From: Streptomyces sp. NRRL F-6492
GTDB lineage: Bacteria; Actinomycetota; Actinomycetes; Streptomycetales; Streptomycetaceae
NCBI RefSeq assembly: GCF_001280125.1
Contig: NZ_LGEG01000127.1
Span: 93,111-157,110, forward strand
Direction of reading: 5' to 3'
Length of the DNA stretch: 64,000 nt
A program made the translations under genes and the position numbers. Shown here piece after piece: positions 53,494-62,189 of the stretch; position 1 is the stretch's first letter, and each line of letters opens with the position of its first letter. The notes beneath the pieces were generated by a model. It ran no database searches. It worked only from the letters and a program-made list of their open reading frames with translations, and was not told the origin of the DNA.

Positions 53494-54242
53494 CGGACCG
53501 ACTCCGCCGACTCCGCCGACTCCGCCGACTCCGCCGGCTCCGCCGGCTCCGACGGCGACGGAGCCGCCACCCCGTACCGCCCGGACGCCGGACGCCGGTC
53601 GAGGAGGGCCAGGAAGCCCGGCACCACGGTCTCCGGGTCCGGCCGCCCGCCGACCCCCTCCGGCTCCGCCGCCGCGTACAGGTCCGTCTCCATGTCCCCC
53701 GGATCCACCGACCACACCCGCAGCCCCGGCTCCTCCACCGCGAGCACCGCCGCCAGCCGGTCCGCCGCCGCCTTCGACGCCCCGTACCCGCCCCACGTCC
53801 CGTACGCCTCCACCGCCGCGTCCGAGCTGACCACGACCACCGTCCCCGCCGCGCTCTCCCGCAGCGGCGCCAGGCCCTCCCGCACGAGACCGAGGACCGC
53901 CACCACGTTCGTCTCCAGGGCCTCCCGCAAGCCCTCCGGCGACTGCTCCTCCAGACGCACCAGCGGAGCGGCGCCCAACGCGCTCGCGTTGTTCACCAGG
54001 AGGTCGAGCCCGCCGAGCCCCCGCGCCGCCGCCACCAGCTCCCGCCGGTGCCCCGCGTCCCGGACGTCCCCGGGCAGCGCCACCACCCGCGTCCCGTGCG
54101 CCGCGCGGACCGCCGCCGCGCCCTCCTCCAGCACGTCCGCCGTCCTGGCGTCGAGCACGAGGTCCCAGCCCCGCCCCGCCAGCCCGTGGGCCAGTGCCAG
54201 GCCCAGCCCCTTCGACGCCCCCGTCACGATCGCGACAGCCAT
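53490..54242 (-). CDS. SDR-family oxidoreductase coupled to queA-like gene
   Basis: A 250-residue classical SDR with the nucleotide site TGASKGLGLALAHG, NNAS in LLVNNASALGAAP, and catalytic Ser-Tyr-Lys in VVVVSSDAAVEAYGTWGGYG and YGASKAA. PGDMETD follows. The C-terminus is a 20-residue tail of repeated Ser-Ala-Glu and Pro-Ala-Glu units. It is the first gene of a two-gene unit with the QueA-like enzyme. Substrate unknown. Confidence 0.88.
   Translation of the reverse strand: MAVAIVTGASKGLGLALAHGLAGRGWDLVLDARTADVLEEGAAAVRAAHGTRVVALPGDVRDAGHRRELVAAARGLGGLDLLVNNASALGAAPLVRLEEQSPEGLREALETNVVAVLGLVREGLAPLRESAAGTVVVVSSDAAVEAYGTWGGYGASKAAADRLAAVLAVEEPGLRVWSVDPGDMETDLYAAAEPEGVGGRPDPETVVPGFLALLDRRPASGRYGVAAPSPSEPAEPAESAESAESAESVR
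53500..53553. repeat. 9-base tandem repeats in the SDR gene tail
   Basis: Four perfect copies of GACTCCGCC (53500-53535) followed by two variants, encoding ESA and EPA units of the SDR C-terminus and lying 7 bases from the QueA-like start. Confidence 0.9.
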
Positions 54243-54427
54243 GACGACCGCCCCTTCCCGTCCATCCGCTCGGATACCGACGGCTCCACCCTCCGGCGCG
54301 GCCCCCGCCCGCCGCCTCGTCCCCGCGCCCGTACCGCCGAGGGCCCTTCGACCTAGGTCCCGGGACCCGCCCGGGCCTCGTCCCCGGACGGATACGGACG
54401 GTCACACCCCACCGGTACGGTGAACAC

Positions 54428-55573
54428 ATGAGCCATCGACCGAGCTCCGGCCTCGCCGCCGTGAGCACCGCGCTCCTGGCGATGAGCCGCCACCTGGAGG
54501 TCCGCGACGTCCTCAAGACGATCGTGGCCTCGGCCCGCGAGCTCCTCGACGCCGAGTACGCGGCCCTGGGCGTCCCCGACGACCACGGCGGCTTCGCCCA
54601 GTTCGTGGTCGACGGCGTCAGCGACGAGCAGTGGCGGGCGATCGGCCCGCTGCCCCGCCAGCACGGCATCCTCGCCTCGATGCTCCACAGGGCCGAGCCC
54701 GAGCGGCTCGCCGACGTCCGCAAGGACCCCCGCTTCGAGGGCTGGCCCGACGCCCACCCCGAGATGTCCGACTTCCTCGGCCTGCCCGTCCGGGACGGCG
54801 ACGAGACCCTCGGCGCCCTCTTCCTCGCCAACAAGCGCTGCCCCAAGGAGGACGGCCGCTGCGGCTTCACCGCCGAGGACGAGGCCCTGCTCGCGATCCT
54901 CGCCCAGCACGCGGCCATCGCCCTCACCAACGCCCGCCTGTACGAGCGCAGCCGCGAGCTCACCATCGTCGAGGAGCGCTCCCGCCTCGCCCACGAGCTG
55001 CACGACGCCGTCAGCCAGAAGCTGTTCTCGCTCCGGCTGACCGCCCAGGCCGCCGCCGCCCTCGTCGACCGCGACCCGGCCCGCGCCAAGGGCGAGCTCC
55101 AGCAGGTCGCAGCGCTGGCCGCCGAGGCCGCCGACGAGCTGCGCGCCGCCGTCGTGGAGCTGCGCCCCGCCGCCCTCGACGAGGACGGCCTCGTCCACAC
55201 CCTCCGCACCCAGATCCAGGTCCTGGACCGCGCCCACTCCGCCCGGGTCACCTTCGAGAGCCCGGGCACCCGCGCCCTGCCGGCCGCCCAGGAGGAGGCC
55301 GTCCTCCGGGTCGCCCAGGAGGCCCTGCACAACGCCCTGCGGCACGCGGACGCGAAGCTGGTCCGGGTCTCCCTCGTCCGCAGCGGCCAGGGCGCCCGGC
55401 TCGCCGTCACCGACGACGGCAAGGGCTTCGACCCGCGTACGGTCCGCAGTGCCGGACGCCACCTCGGCCTGGTCTCCATGCGGGACCGGGCGGGCGGCGT
55501 CGGCGGACGGCTCACCGTGACCTCGGCCCCGGGCGAGGGCACCACGATCGAGATGGAGGTTCCCGGTGGCTGA
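54428..55573 (+). CDS. GAF-domain sensor histidine kinase (NarL-type)
   Basis: A 381-residue cytoplasmic kinase without membrane segments. GAF domain residues 20-170 include ELLDAEYAALGVPDDHGGFAQFVVDGV and DFLGLPVRDGDETLGALFLANK. The HisKA_3 motif ERSRLAHELHDAVSQKLFSL carries the phosphorylated His. The ATPase domain has EALHNALRHADA, DDGKGFDP and GLVSMRDRAGGVGG. The GAF domain holds Cys in NKRCPKEDGRCGFTAED, a possible redox or haem feature as in relatives of DevS. It overlaps the regulator gene by 8 bases. Confidence 0.93.
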   Translation: MSHRPSSGLAAVSTALLAMSRHLEVRDVLKTIVASARELLDAEYAALGVPDDHGGFAQFVVDGVSDEQWRAIGPLPRQHGILASMLHRAEPERLADVRKDPRFEGWPDAHPEMSDFLGLPVRDGDETLGALFLANKRCPKEDGRCGFTAEDEALLAILAQHAAIALTNARLYERSRELTIVEERSRLAHELHDAVSQKLFSLRLTAQAAAALVDRDPARAKGELQQVAALAAEAADELRAAVVELRPAALDEDGLVHTLRTQIQVLDRAHSARVTFESPGTRALPAAQEEAVLRVAQEALHNALRHADAKLVRVSLVRSGQGARLAVTDDGKGFDPRTVRSAGRHLGLVSMRDRAGGVGGRLTVTSAPGEGTTIEMEVPGG

Positions 55574-56210
55574 CAAGCCGATCCGCGTCCTGCTGGTCGA
55601 CGACCACCAGGTCGTCCGCCGAGGCCTGCGCACCTTCCTGGAGGTGCAGGACGACATAGAGGTCGTGGGGGAGGCCTCCGACGGCGACGAGGGCGTCGCC
55701 CGCGCCGAGGAGCTCCGCCCCGACGTCGTCCTCATGGACGTGAAGATGCCCGGCACGGACGGGATCGAGGCCCTGAAGCGGCTCCGCGAGCTCGCCAACC
55801 CGGCCAGGGTCCTGATCGTCACCAGCTTCACCGAGCAGCGCACGGTCGTCCCCGCGCTCCGCGCCGGTGCCTCCGGGTACGTCTACAAGGACATCGACCC
55901 CGACGCCCTGGCCGGCGCGATCCGCTCCGTCCACGCCGGACACGTCCTGCTCCAGCCCGAGGTCGCCGGCGCGCTCCTCTCCCCGGACGACTCCCACGGC
56001 GGTACGGGCCGGGGGCCGTCCCTCACCGAACGGGAGCGCGAGGTCCTCGGCCTCATCGCGGACGGGCGCTCCAACCGGGAGATCGCCCGCGCCCTCGTCC
56101 TCTCCGAGAAGACGGTCAAGACGCACGTCTCGAACATCCTGATGAAGCTCGACCTCGCGGACCGCACCCAGGCGGCCCTCTGGGCGGTCCGCCACGGCCT
56201 CACCCGCTGA
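55566..56210 (+). CDS. LuxR/NarL-family response regulator
   Basis: A 214-residue regulator. The receiver has acidic DD in LLVDDHQVVRRG, the phosphorylated Asp in VVLMDVKMPGTDG, and the Lys in SGYVYKDIDP. The C-terminal LuxR HTH is LTEREREVLGLIADGRSNREIARALVLSEKTVKTHVSNIL. GTG start overlaps the kinase gene, so it is translated with its partner. The chaplin gene downstream lies 153 bases away and could be a target, but no site is visible. Confidence 0.95.
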   Translation: MADKPIRVLLVDDHQVVRRGLRTFLEVQDDIEVVGEASDGDEGVARAEELRPDVVLMDVKMPGTDGIEALKRLRELANPARVLIVTSFTEQRTVVPALRAGASGYVYKDIDPDALAGAIRSVHAGHVLLQPEVAGALLSPDDSHGGTGRGPSLTEREREVLGLIADGRSNREIARALVLSEKTVKTHVSNILMKLDLADRTQAALWAVRHGLTR

Positions 56211-56363
56211 CGCGCCCCCGCCGCGCGCCGGGCGCACGACCGTTCACCCGTTCATACCGTCGTGTGTACGTCCCCCGTTCGGCGCAACCTCCCGGGCGGC
56301 GGGGCGTTCTCCAGGGCGTGCTGCGGCGGACCGGCCGCAGCGACGACCAGGAGGAATCACCAA

Positions 56364-56603
56364 GTGAAGAAGTTCAAGAAGGCCGCCGCCCTCACCATGG
56401 TCGCCGGTGGCATCGTCGCCGCCGGCGCGGGTGCCGCCTCCGCCGACGCGGGCGCCGAGGCCGCGGCCGTCCACTCCCCGGGTGTCGCCTCCGGCAACGC
56501 GGTGCAGGTCCCGGTCCACGTCCCCGTGAACGTCTCCGGCAACACGGTCAACGTGATCGGCCTGCTCAACCCGGCCTTCGGCAACGGCGCCGTCAACGAC
56601 TGA
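56364..56603 (+). CDS. chpE: Short chaplin, ChpE-like, without cysteines
   Basis: A 79-residue secreted protein. Signal peptide: KKFKKAAALTMVAGGIVAAG to GAASA. The mature 50 residues match the chaplin domain: VHSPGVASGNAVQVPVHVPVN, NTVNVIGLLNPAFGNGAVN. The two cysteines of most chaplins are replaced (Ser and Gly/Ala positions), as in ChpE. Chaplins form amphipathic fibrils that coat aerial hyphae. GTG start with AGGAGG upstream. To my recollection chpE lies in this conserved chromosome region in S. coelicolor. Confidence 0.92.
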   Translation: MKKFKKAAALTMVAGGIVAAGAGAASADAGAEAAAVHSPGVASGNAVQVPVHVPVNVSGNTVNVIGLLNPAFGNGAVND

Positions 56604-56613
56604 CCCACTGCCG

Positions 56614-56656
56614 AAACCCCCGGCCCCCGGACGATCCCCCCGGGAGCCGGGGGTTT
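56614..56656 (+). terminator. Terminator of the chaplin gene
   Basis: AAACCCCCGGC (56614-56624) pairs with GCCGGGGGTTT (56646-56656), 11 bases after the stop. Confidence 0.92.
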
Positions 56657-56664
56657 CCCCTTTC

Positions 56665-56726
56665 CACGACAGACCCGCCGAGCCCGGTCACGACAGACCC
56701 GCCGGGGACCGTCACGACAGGCCCTC
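56665..56726. repeat. 24-base tandem repeats
   Basis: CACGACAGACCCGCCG-like units start at 56665, 56689 and 56713 (last partial), directly after the chaplin terminator and at the 3' end of the next leftward gene. Confidence 0.8.
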
Positions 56727-57516
56727 AGAACCCCCGGTCCCGTTCCCGTTCCTCCACGTACGCGTTGTACGCGGCGACCTGCGCCCGCCGCGCCACCCGC
56801 TCCACCGGCCGCAGCGCCTCCCCCCGCGCCGTCATCTCCGAGGCGCTCACCGCGCCCCCGTGGCCGTGGTCGTACGCCAGGTCCACGAGCAGGCCGATCC
56901 GCTGCGCCAGCTCCAGGACCCGTACCGCGCGCGGCGGATAGCCCGGGGCCAGGACCTCGCGGCCCACCTCCGACCGGGCCCGGTACGCCTCCCGCGCCGC
57001 TTCCGCCGCCGGGCCCGAGGCCGCCACGTCGAGCCGGGTCAGCACCGTCGTCGCGTCCCGCAGCGCCTCCGCCAGCTCCCGCTCCGCCTCGCCGAGCGAC
57101 GGCACGTCCGCCGGCGGCGCCTCCCGCACCGCGAGACAGCGCCACACCACCTCCACGTGCACGTTCCCCGCCGGACCCGCCTCCGAGACCTCCGGCACGA
57201 GACCGTACGGCGCGCCGAAGCCCACCACCGCCTCCTCCGCCTCCAACGCGCGCGCGTTGAAGTCCGGCGGCCCGCTCAGCCCCAGCGGATGGCCCGGCGC
57301 CGGCAGCGCCACCCGCCACCCGGTCACCCCGAGCCGCCGCAGCCGGCCCAGGGCCAGCGTCAGCCCCACCGGCCCCGCCTCACCCGGCAGCCCCTCCACG
57401 CGGTGCACCGCGTCCTCCCCGACAATGGCGAGCGCCGCCTCGTCCGGCGACACCTCCCCGGCCAACAGGGCATTGCCCCAAGCGGCCAGGCGTCCTGAGC
57501 GTGGTTCCGAAAGCAT
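56725..57516 (-). CDS. Conserved protein of unknown function
   Basis: A 263-residue soluble protein. The N-terminal 90 residues look alpha/beta (GNALLAGEVSPDEAALAIV, GLTLALGRLRRLGVTGWRVALPAPG, ARALEAEEAVVGFG) and the C-terminal half is helical (LGEAERELAEALRDATTVLTRLDVAASGPAA). No catalytic signature. It appears typical of Streptomyces proteomes. The start at 57516 (ATG, MLSEPRSG) is not well supported by a ribosome binding site. Confidence 0.72.
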   Translation of the reverse strand: MLSEPRSGRLAAWGNALLAGEVSPDEAALAIVGEDAVHRVEGLPGEAGPVGLTLALGRLRRLGVTGWRVALPAPGHPLGLSGPPDFNARALEAEEAVVGFGAPYGLVPEVSEAGPAGNVHVEVVWRCLAVREAPPADVPSLGEAERELAEALRDATTVLTRLDVAASGPAAEAAREAYRARSEVGREVLAPGYPPRAVRVLELAQRIGLLVDLAYDHGHGGAVSASEMTARGEALRPVERVARRAQVAAYNAYVEERERDRGF

Positions 57517-57652
57517 CCCCCCAGACTAAGGACTCGGGGGAAACACCAGGGCCTGTCCGGCCCGCTCCGGCGATAACGTAGGTTTTCCCCTGGACGCCGC
57601 GCCCGCCGGCGCAAGGCGACGACACTCGACCCCAAGGGGAGACAACGCGCTC

Positions 57653-58450
57653 ATGAGCGATGTACTGGAGCTGGTGGACGTATCCGTGGTCCGCGACGGA
57701 CGGGCTCTGGTGGACGAGGTCTCCTGGTCGGTCAAGGAGGGCGAACGCTGGGTGATCCTCGGACCCAACGGCGCCGGCAAGACCACCCTCCTGAACGTCG
57801 CCTCCAGTTACCTCTTCCCCACCAGGGGCACCGCCCGCATCCTGGGCGAGCACCTCGGCGGCGTCGGCACCGATGTCTTCGAGCTCCGCCCCCGCATCGG
57901 CATGGCCGGCATCGCCATGGCGGAGAAGCTCCCCAAGCGCCAGACCGTCCTCCAGACCGTCCTCACCGCCGCGTACGGCATGACGGCCACCTGGAACGAG
58001 GACTACGACCGGGTCGACGAGGACCGTGCCAAGGCCTTCCTCGACCGCCTCGGCATGAACGACTACCTGGACCGCAGGTTCGGCACGCTCTCCGAGGGCG
58101 AGCGCAAGCGCACCCTGATCGCCCGCGCGATGATGACCGACCCCGAGCTCCTCCTCCTCGACGAGCCCGCCGCCGGCCTCGACCTCGGCGGCCGCGAGGA
58201 CCTGGTCCGCCGCCTCGGCCGCCTCGCCCGCGACCCGTACGCCCCCTCCATGATCATGGTCACCCACCACGTCGAGGAGATCGCCCCCGGCTTCACCCAC
58301 GTCCTGATGATTCGTCAGGGCAAGGTCCTCGCCGCCGGTCCCGTCGAGACCGAGCTCACCTCCCGCAACCTCTCCCTCTGCTTCGGCCTCCCGCTCGTCG
58401 TCGAGCGCCTGGAGGACCGCTGGACCGCCCGCGGCCTGCCGCTCAAGTGA
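57653..58450 (+). CDS. ABC transporter ATP-binding protein without adjacent permease
   Basis: A 265-residue ATPase: Walker A LGPNGAGKTT (about residues 36-45), LSEGERKRTLIARAMM signature, LLLLDEPAAGLDLGGREDL Walker B, and H-loop THHVEE. No membrane protein lies nearby, so it may pair with a distant permease or act as a soluble ATPase (the iron-sulfur type SufC or the FbpC type are not obviously matched). The NfeD/SPFH genes follow. Confidence 0.88.
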   Translation: MSDVLELVDVSVVRDGRALVDEVSWSVKEGERWVILGPNGAGKTTLLNVASSYLFPTRGTARILGEHLGGVGTDVFELRPRIGMAGIAMAEKLPKRQTVLQTVLTAAYGMTATWNEDYDRVDEDRAKAFLDRLGMNDYLDRRFGTLSEGERKRTLIARAMMTDPELLLLDEPAAGLDLGGREDLVRRLGRLARDPYAPSMIMVTHHVEEIAPGFTHVLMIRQGKVLAAGPVETELTSRNLSLCFGLPLVVERLEDRWTARGLPLK

Positions 58451-58521
58451 CCGGCCGGGCGCCGTGACCGCACAGCACCGCGCCCTGTCCCGGAAGCGCC
58501 CCACCGCCCTACCATGACCAC

Positions 58522-58953
58522 GTGGACATCGACGCGTGGGTGTGGTGGCTGATCGTCGCGGTGGGGCTCGGCATTCCCCTGGTCCTCACCGCGATGCCGG
58601 AGTTCGGCATGTTCTCCGTGGGAGCGGTCGCGGGAGCGGTGACCGCCGCCCTCGGCTTCGGCATCGTTCCCCAAGTACTCGTCTTCGTCGTCGTCTCCGT
58701 GGCGCTCATCGCGGTGGTACGCCCCCTCGCCGCCCGCCACAGGGGCGACGGACCGGGACTGTCCAGCGGGGTCGACGCCCTGAGGGGGCGTCAGGCCGTC
58801 GTCCTGGAACGGATCGACGGCGGCGGCGGGGGCCGCATCAAACTCGCCGGAGAGATCTGGTCCGCCCGCGCGCTCGACACCGGACAGACCTTCGAACCGG
58901 GCGAACAGGTCGACGTCGTCGAGATCGACGGCGCTACCGCCGTGGTCATGTGA
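58522..58953 (+). CDS. NfeD-family membrane protein
   Basis: A 143-residue protein with three or four helices (VWWLIVAVGLGIPLVLTAM, MFSVGAVAGAVTAALGFGIVP, VLVFVVVSVALIAVV) and a C-terminal OB-fold-like domain (GRQAVVLERIDGGGGGRIKLAGEIWSARA). NfeD proteins accompany SPFH proteins, as here. GTG at 58522. Confidence 0.88.
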   Translation: MDIDAWVWWLIVAVGLGIPLVLTAMPEFGMFSVGAVAGAVTAALGFGIVPQVLVFVVVSVALIAVVRPLAARHRGDGPGLSSGVDALRGRQAVVLERIDGGGGGRIKLAGEIWSARALDTGQTFEPGEQVDVVEIDGATAVVM

Positions 58954-59046
58954 CCGAACCCCGCCCATGACGTTCCGGCGTCTGCGAGACTCGATCATCG
59001 AAAGCAAACCGGCAGTCAACCGGCAGCGAAGGGCACGGGGAACACG

Positions 59047-59985
59047 ATGTCAGCAGTCATCATCGTCCTGATCATTCTGGTGGTGCTCGTCTTCATCGCC
59101 CTGATCAAGACGATCCAGGTCATCCCGCAGGCGAGTGCGGCGATCGTGGAGCGCTTCGGCCGCTACACCCGCACGCTCAACGCCGGACTGAACATCGTCG
59201 TCCCGTTCATCGACTCGATCCGCAACCGGATCGACCTGCGCGAACAGGTCGTCCCCTTCCCGCCGCAGCCGGTCATCACCCAGGACAACCTGGTCGTGAA
59301 CATCGACACGGTCATCTACTACCAGGTCACCGACGCCCGGGCCGCCACCTACGAGGTCGCCAGCTACATCCAGGCCATCGAGCAGCTCACCGTCACCACC
59401 CTCCGCAACATCATCGGCGGCATGGACCTGGAGCGGACCCTCACCTCCCGCGAGGAGATCAACGCGGCCCTGCGCGGCGTCCTCGACGAGGCCACCGGCA
59501 AGTGGGGCATCCGCGTCAACCGCGTCGAGCTCAAGGCGATCGAGCCCCCGACCTCCATCCAGGACTCGATGGAGAAGCAGATGCGCGCCGAGCGCGACAA
59601 GCGCGCCGCCATCCTCACAGCCGAGGGCACGCGCCAGTCCGCGATCCTCACCGCCGAGGGCGAGAAGCAGTCACAGATCCTCCGCGCCGAGGGCGAGGCC
59701 AAGGCCGCCGCACTGCGCGCCGAGGGCGAGGCCCAGGCCGTCCGCACGGTCTTCGAGGCCATCCACGCGGGCGACCCCGACCAGAAGCTCCTCTCGTACC
59801 AGTACCTCCAGATGCTCCCGAAGATCGCCGAGGGCGACGCCAACAAGCTCTGGATCGTGCCCAGCGAGATCGGCGACGCCCTCAAGGGCCTCTCCGGCGC
59901 CTTCGGCAACATCGGCGGCGGCGCCCCCGGCTTCAACACCAGGACCGGCGCGCCCGAAAGGCGAGACGAACCGCCGGTTGACTGA
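59047..59985 (+). CDS. SPFH/band 7 (QmcA/stomatin-like) membrane protein
   Basis: A 312-residue protein with an N-terminal membrane helix (AVIIVLIILVVLVFIALIKT) and the SPFH domain (VERFGRYTRTLNAGLNIVVPF, REQVVPFPPQPVITQDNLVVNIDTVIYYQV). A coiled-coil with repeated AILTAEGEKQ/AEGEAKAAAL units follows. Such proteins organise membrane microdomains and hold proteases. It sits 93 bases after NfeD and likely shares its transcript. Confidence 0.93.
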   Translation: MSAVIIVLIILVVLVFIALIKTIQVIPQASAAIVERFGRYTRTLNAGLNIVVPFIDSIRNRIDLREQVVPFPPQPVITQDNLVVNIDTVIYYQVTDARAATYEVASYIQAIEQLTVTTLRNIIGGMDLERTLTSREEINAALRGVLDEATGKWGIRVNRVELKAIEPPTSIQDSMEKQMRAERDKRAAILTAEGTRQSAILTAEGEKQSQILRAEGEAKAAALRAEGEAQAVRTVFEAIHAGDPDQKLLSYQYLQMLPKIAEGDANKLWIVPSEIGDALKGLSGAFGNIGGGAPGFNTRTGAPERRDEPPVD

Positions 59986-60083
59986 CACGTACACGTAACT
60001 CTCGTGCATGATCGGTACGAGCCCCTCGACCCCGACGACCTCGGAGCGGGGAGGCGACCCACCGACCCTGTAAGGAGAGGGCT

Positions 60084-60851
60084 TTGTCCATCTGGGAAGC
60101 CCTGGCGGTCTTCGCCGCCGGCATCGGCGCCGGCACCATCAACACGATCGTGGGATCGGGAACGCTGATCACGTTCCCGGTCCTCCTCGCGACCGGACTG
60201 CCACCGATCACCGCCAACGTCTCCAACGCCCTCGGCCTCGTCCCCGGTTCCGTCAGCGGCGCCATCGGCTACCGCCGCGAACTCAAGGGCCAGAGGAAGC
60301 GCGTCCTGCGCCTCGGCGCCGCCGCCCTCGTCGGCGGCCTCGTCGGCGCGATCCTGCTCCTCGCCCTGCCGTCCGCCGCCTTCGACGCGATCGTCCCCGT
60401 CCTCATCGGACTCGCCCTCGTCCTGGTCGTCCTCCAGCCCCGCATCGCGGCCGCCGTCAAGCGCCGGCGCGAACGGACCGGGTCCGAGGCGCACCCCGAC
60501 GGCGGCCCCGCCCTCCTCGTCGGCCTCCTCCTGGCCAGCATGTACGGCGGATACTTCGGCGCCGCCCAGGGCGTGCTCTACCTCTCCCTCATGGGCCTGC
60601 TGCTCCACGACGACCTCCAGCGCGTCAACGCCGTCAAGAACGTCCTCGGAGCCCTCGTCAACGGGGTCGCCGCCGTTTTCTTCCTCTTCGTCGCCGAGTT
60701 CGACTGGACTGCCGTCCTGCTCATCGCCGTCGGCTCCACGATCGGCGGCCAGCTCGGCGCCAAGGTCGGCCGCAGGCTCTCGCCCACCGTCCTGCGCGGA
60801 GTGATCATCGCCGTCGGCGTCGTCGCCATCCTCCAGCTGACGCTCAAGTGA
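60084..60851 (+). CDS. TauE/SafE (TSUP) family permease
   Basis: A 255-residue protein with about eight helices. Family segments: GIGAGTINTIVGSGTLITFPVLLATGLPP at the start (helix 1) and YGGYFGAAQGVLYLSLMGLLL (helix 5). TSUP permeases move sulfite, sulfonates or other organic acids. The TTG start at 60084 has GTAAGGAGAGG upstream. Confidence 0.9.
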   Translation: MSIWEALAVFAAGIGAGTINTIVGSGTLITFPVLLATGLPPITANVSNALGLVPGSVSGAIGYRRELKGQRKRVLRLGAAALVGGLVGAILLLALPSAAFDAIVPVLIGLALVLVVLQPRIAAAVKRRRERTGSEAHPDGGPALLVGLLLASMYGGYFGAAQGVLYLSLMGLLLHDDLQRVNAVKNVLGALVNGVAAVFFLFVAEFDWTAVLLIAVGSTIGGQLGAKVGRRLSPTVLRGVIIAVGVVAILQLTLK

Positions 60852-60858
60852 CACGCGA

Positions 60859-60888
60859 GGGCCCGCCTCCCACCGGGGAGACGGGCCC
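60859..60888 (+). terminator. Terminator of the TSUP gene
   Basis: GGGCCCG pairs with CGGGCCC around an inner CTCC/GGAG stem, just after the stop codon. Confidence 0.85.
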
Positions 60889-60919
60889 TTCGCATGCACG
60901 CGGAATCCGCGGGTACGCG

Positions 60920-61426
60920 TTACGCGGCCGAGCTCGCCAGCCACTCCGGCAGCGCGGACCGCTCGCTCGCCCGCAGCGCGAGCAGCATCGCGTCCGCCGG
61001 GGTCGGCTCGAACGGCTGGTGCAGCAGCGGCATCCCCGCCTGCTCCGGCGTCCGGTCCGCCTTGCGGTGGTTGTCCTCGGCGCAGGACGCCACCGTGTTC
61101 AGCCAGGTGTCCTTGCCCCCCTGGGCCCGCGGCACGACGTGGTCGACCGTCGTCGCCCGTCTCCCGCAGTACGCGCACCGGTGCTGGTCCCGGACCAGCA
61201 CCCCCCGTCTCGACCACGGCGCCTGTCTTCGGAAGGGCACCCGGACGTACCGGCAGAGCCTGATCACCCGGGGCACCGGCAGATCGACGGCGGCACCGCG
61301 CACCCGCAGCTCGGGATGGGCCTGCTCGACGACGGCCTTGGCCTGCAGCACGAGCACCACCGCACGGTGCAGAGTGACCGTCGAAAGCGGCTCGAAGCTC
61401 GCGTTGAGTACCAGCGTGTCCCGCAT
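60920..61426 (-). CDS. HNH endonuclease
   Basis: A 168-residue nuclease. The N-terminus is LVLNASFEPLSTVTLHRAVVLVL. The HNH region is CAYCGRRATTVDHVVPRAQG, then LNTVASCAEDNHRKADRTP, with zinc-type CxxC pairs. Such lone HNH genes occur near housekeeping genes in Streptomyces; cleavage target unknown. ATG 61426 has GGGAGG upstream; longer frames above it are non-coding. Confidence 0.92.
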   Translation of the reverse strand: MRDTLVLNASFEPLSTVTLHRAVVLVLQAKAVVEQAHPELRVRGAAVDLPVPRVIRLCRYVRVPFRRQAPWSRRGVLVRDQHRCAYCGRRATTVDHVVPRAQGGKDTWLNTVASCAEDNHRKADRTPEQAGMPLLHQPFEPTPADAMLLALRASERSALPEWLASSAA

Positions 61427-61529
61427 GTTGCCCACCTCCCGTATGCCGTCCCGCCCCCCTGGCGGGCTTGGATCAACGATGGCCGGGCCGGCCGGGTCGG
61501 ACAACGCAATTTCTCGCGAAACAAAAGGT

Positions 61530-61564
61530 GCCCGCTTCTGATCTCTCCAAGACCAGAAGCGGGC
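61530..61564 (-). terminator. Terminator of the PEBP gene
   Basis: GCCCGCTTCTG and CAGAAGCGGGC form an 11-base stem; on the minus strand ACCTTTTGTTT follows, a good intrinsic signal. Confidence 0.9.
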
Positions 61565-61581
61565 AAACAACAAACGAACGA

Positions 61582-62121
61582 TCAGCCTGCCGCGGGAGCC
61601 GCGTACTCACCGACCAACTGCGCACGGCCCAGCGTGTGGAACCGCAGGTTGAACCCGACCGCCGCCGGCGAGGCGTCGGCGTCCGGCCCGAGCCTCTCCT
61701 CGTCCACCGCGTACACCGTGAAGACGTAGCGGTGCGCCGGATCCCCCGCCGGGGGAGCCGCACCGCCGAACTCCTTCGCGCCGTAGTCGTTCCGGGCGTG
61801 CACGGCACCGGCCGGCAGACCCTCGAACGCACCCGACCCGGCACCGGCCGGCAGCTCCGTCACCGACACCGGGATGTCGAACAGCACCCAGTGCCAGAAC
61901 CCGCTGCCCGTCGGGGCGTCCGGATCGAAGCAGGTGACGGCGAAGCTCTTGGTCTCCGCCGGGAACCCCTCCCAGCTCAGCTGCGGCGAGGCGTTCCCCT
62001 CCGCGTACACCTGAGCGTCCTTCAGGACCCCGCCCGGCGCGATGTCGTCGCTCACCACGGTGAACGCCGCCACCGGCGGATGGAAGTCGTGGGGGAGCGG
62101 CGCCCTCTTGCCCTCGGACAC
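61582..62121 (-). CDS. YbhB/YbcL (PEBP, Raf kinase inhibitor-like) protein
   Basis: A 179-residue protein with PEBP signature [20 protein letters not shown] and the closing [14 protein letters not shown]. It binds phosphorylated ligands or lipids through the conserved Asp/His cleft; cellular role in bacteria is not settled. The start [16 protein letters not shown] at 62121 is followed by [17 protein letters not shown]. Confidence 0.92.
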   Translation of the reverse strand: MSEGKRAPLPHDFHPPVAAFTVVSDDIAPGGVLKDAQVYAEGNASPQLSWEGFPAETKSFAVTCFDPDAPTGSGFWHWVLFDIPVSVTELPAGAGSGAFEGLPAGAVHARNDYGAKEFGGAAPPAGDPAHRYVFTVYAVDEERLGPDADASPAAVGFNLRFHTLGRAQLVGEYAAPAAG

Positions 62122-62189
62122 GTAGAAACCCTCCGTATCGCCCGTAGCCGCCTCGGCGGTCCCGCCGCGACGGCCTTACGGACCCGAGC

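Noticed and set aside
56244..56260. PHO box before the chaplin (GTTCACCCGTTCA)
   Set aside because: The two GTTCA units are 8, not 11, bases apart.
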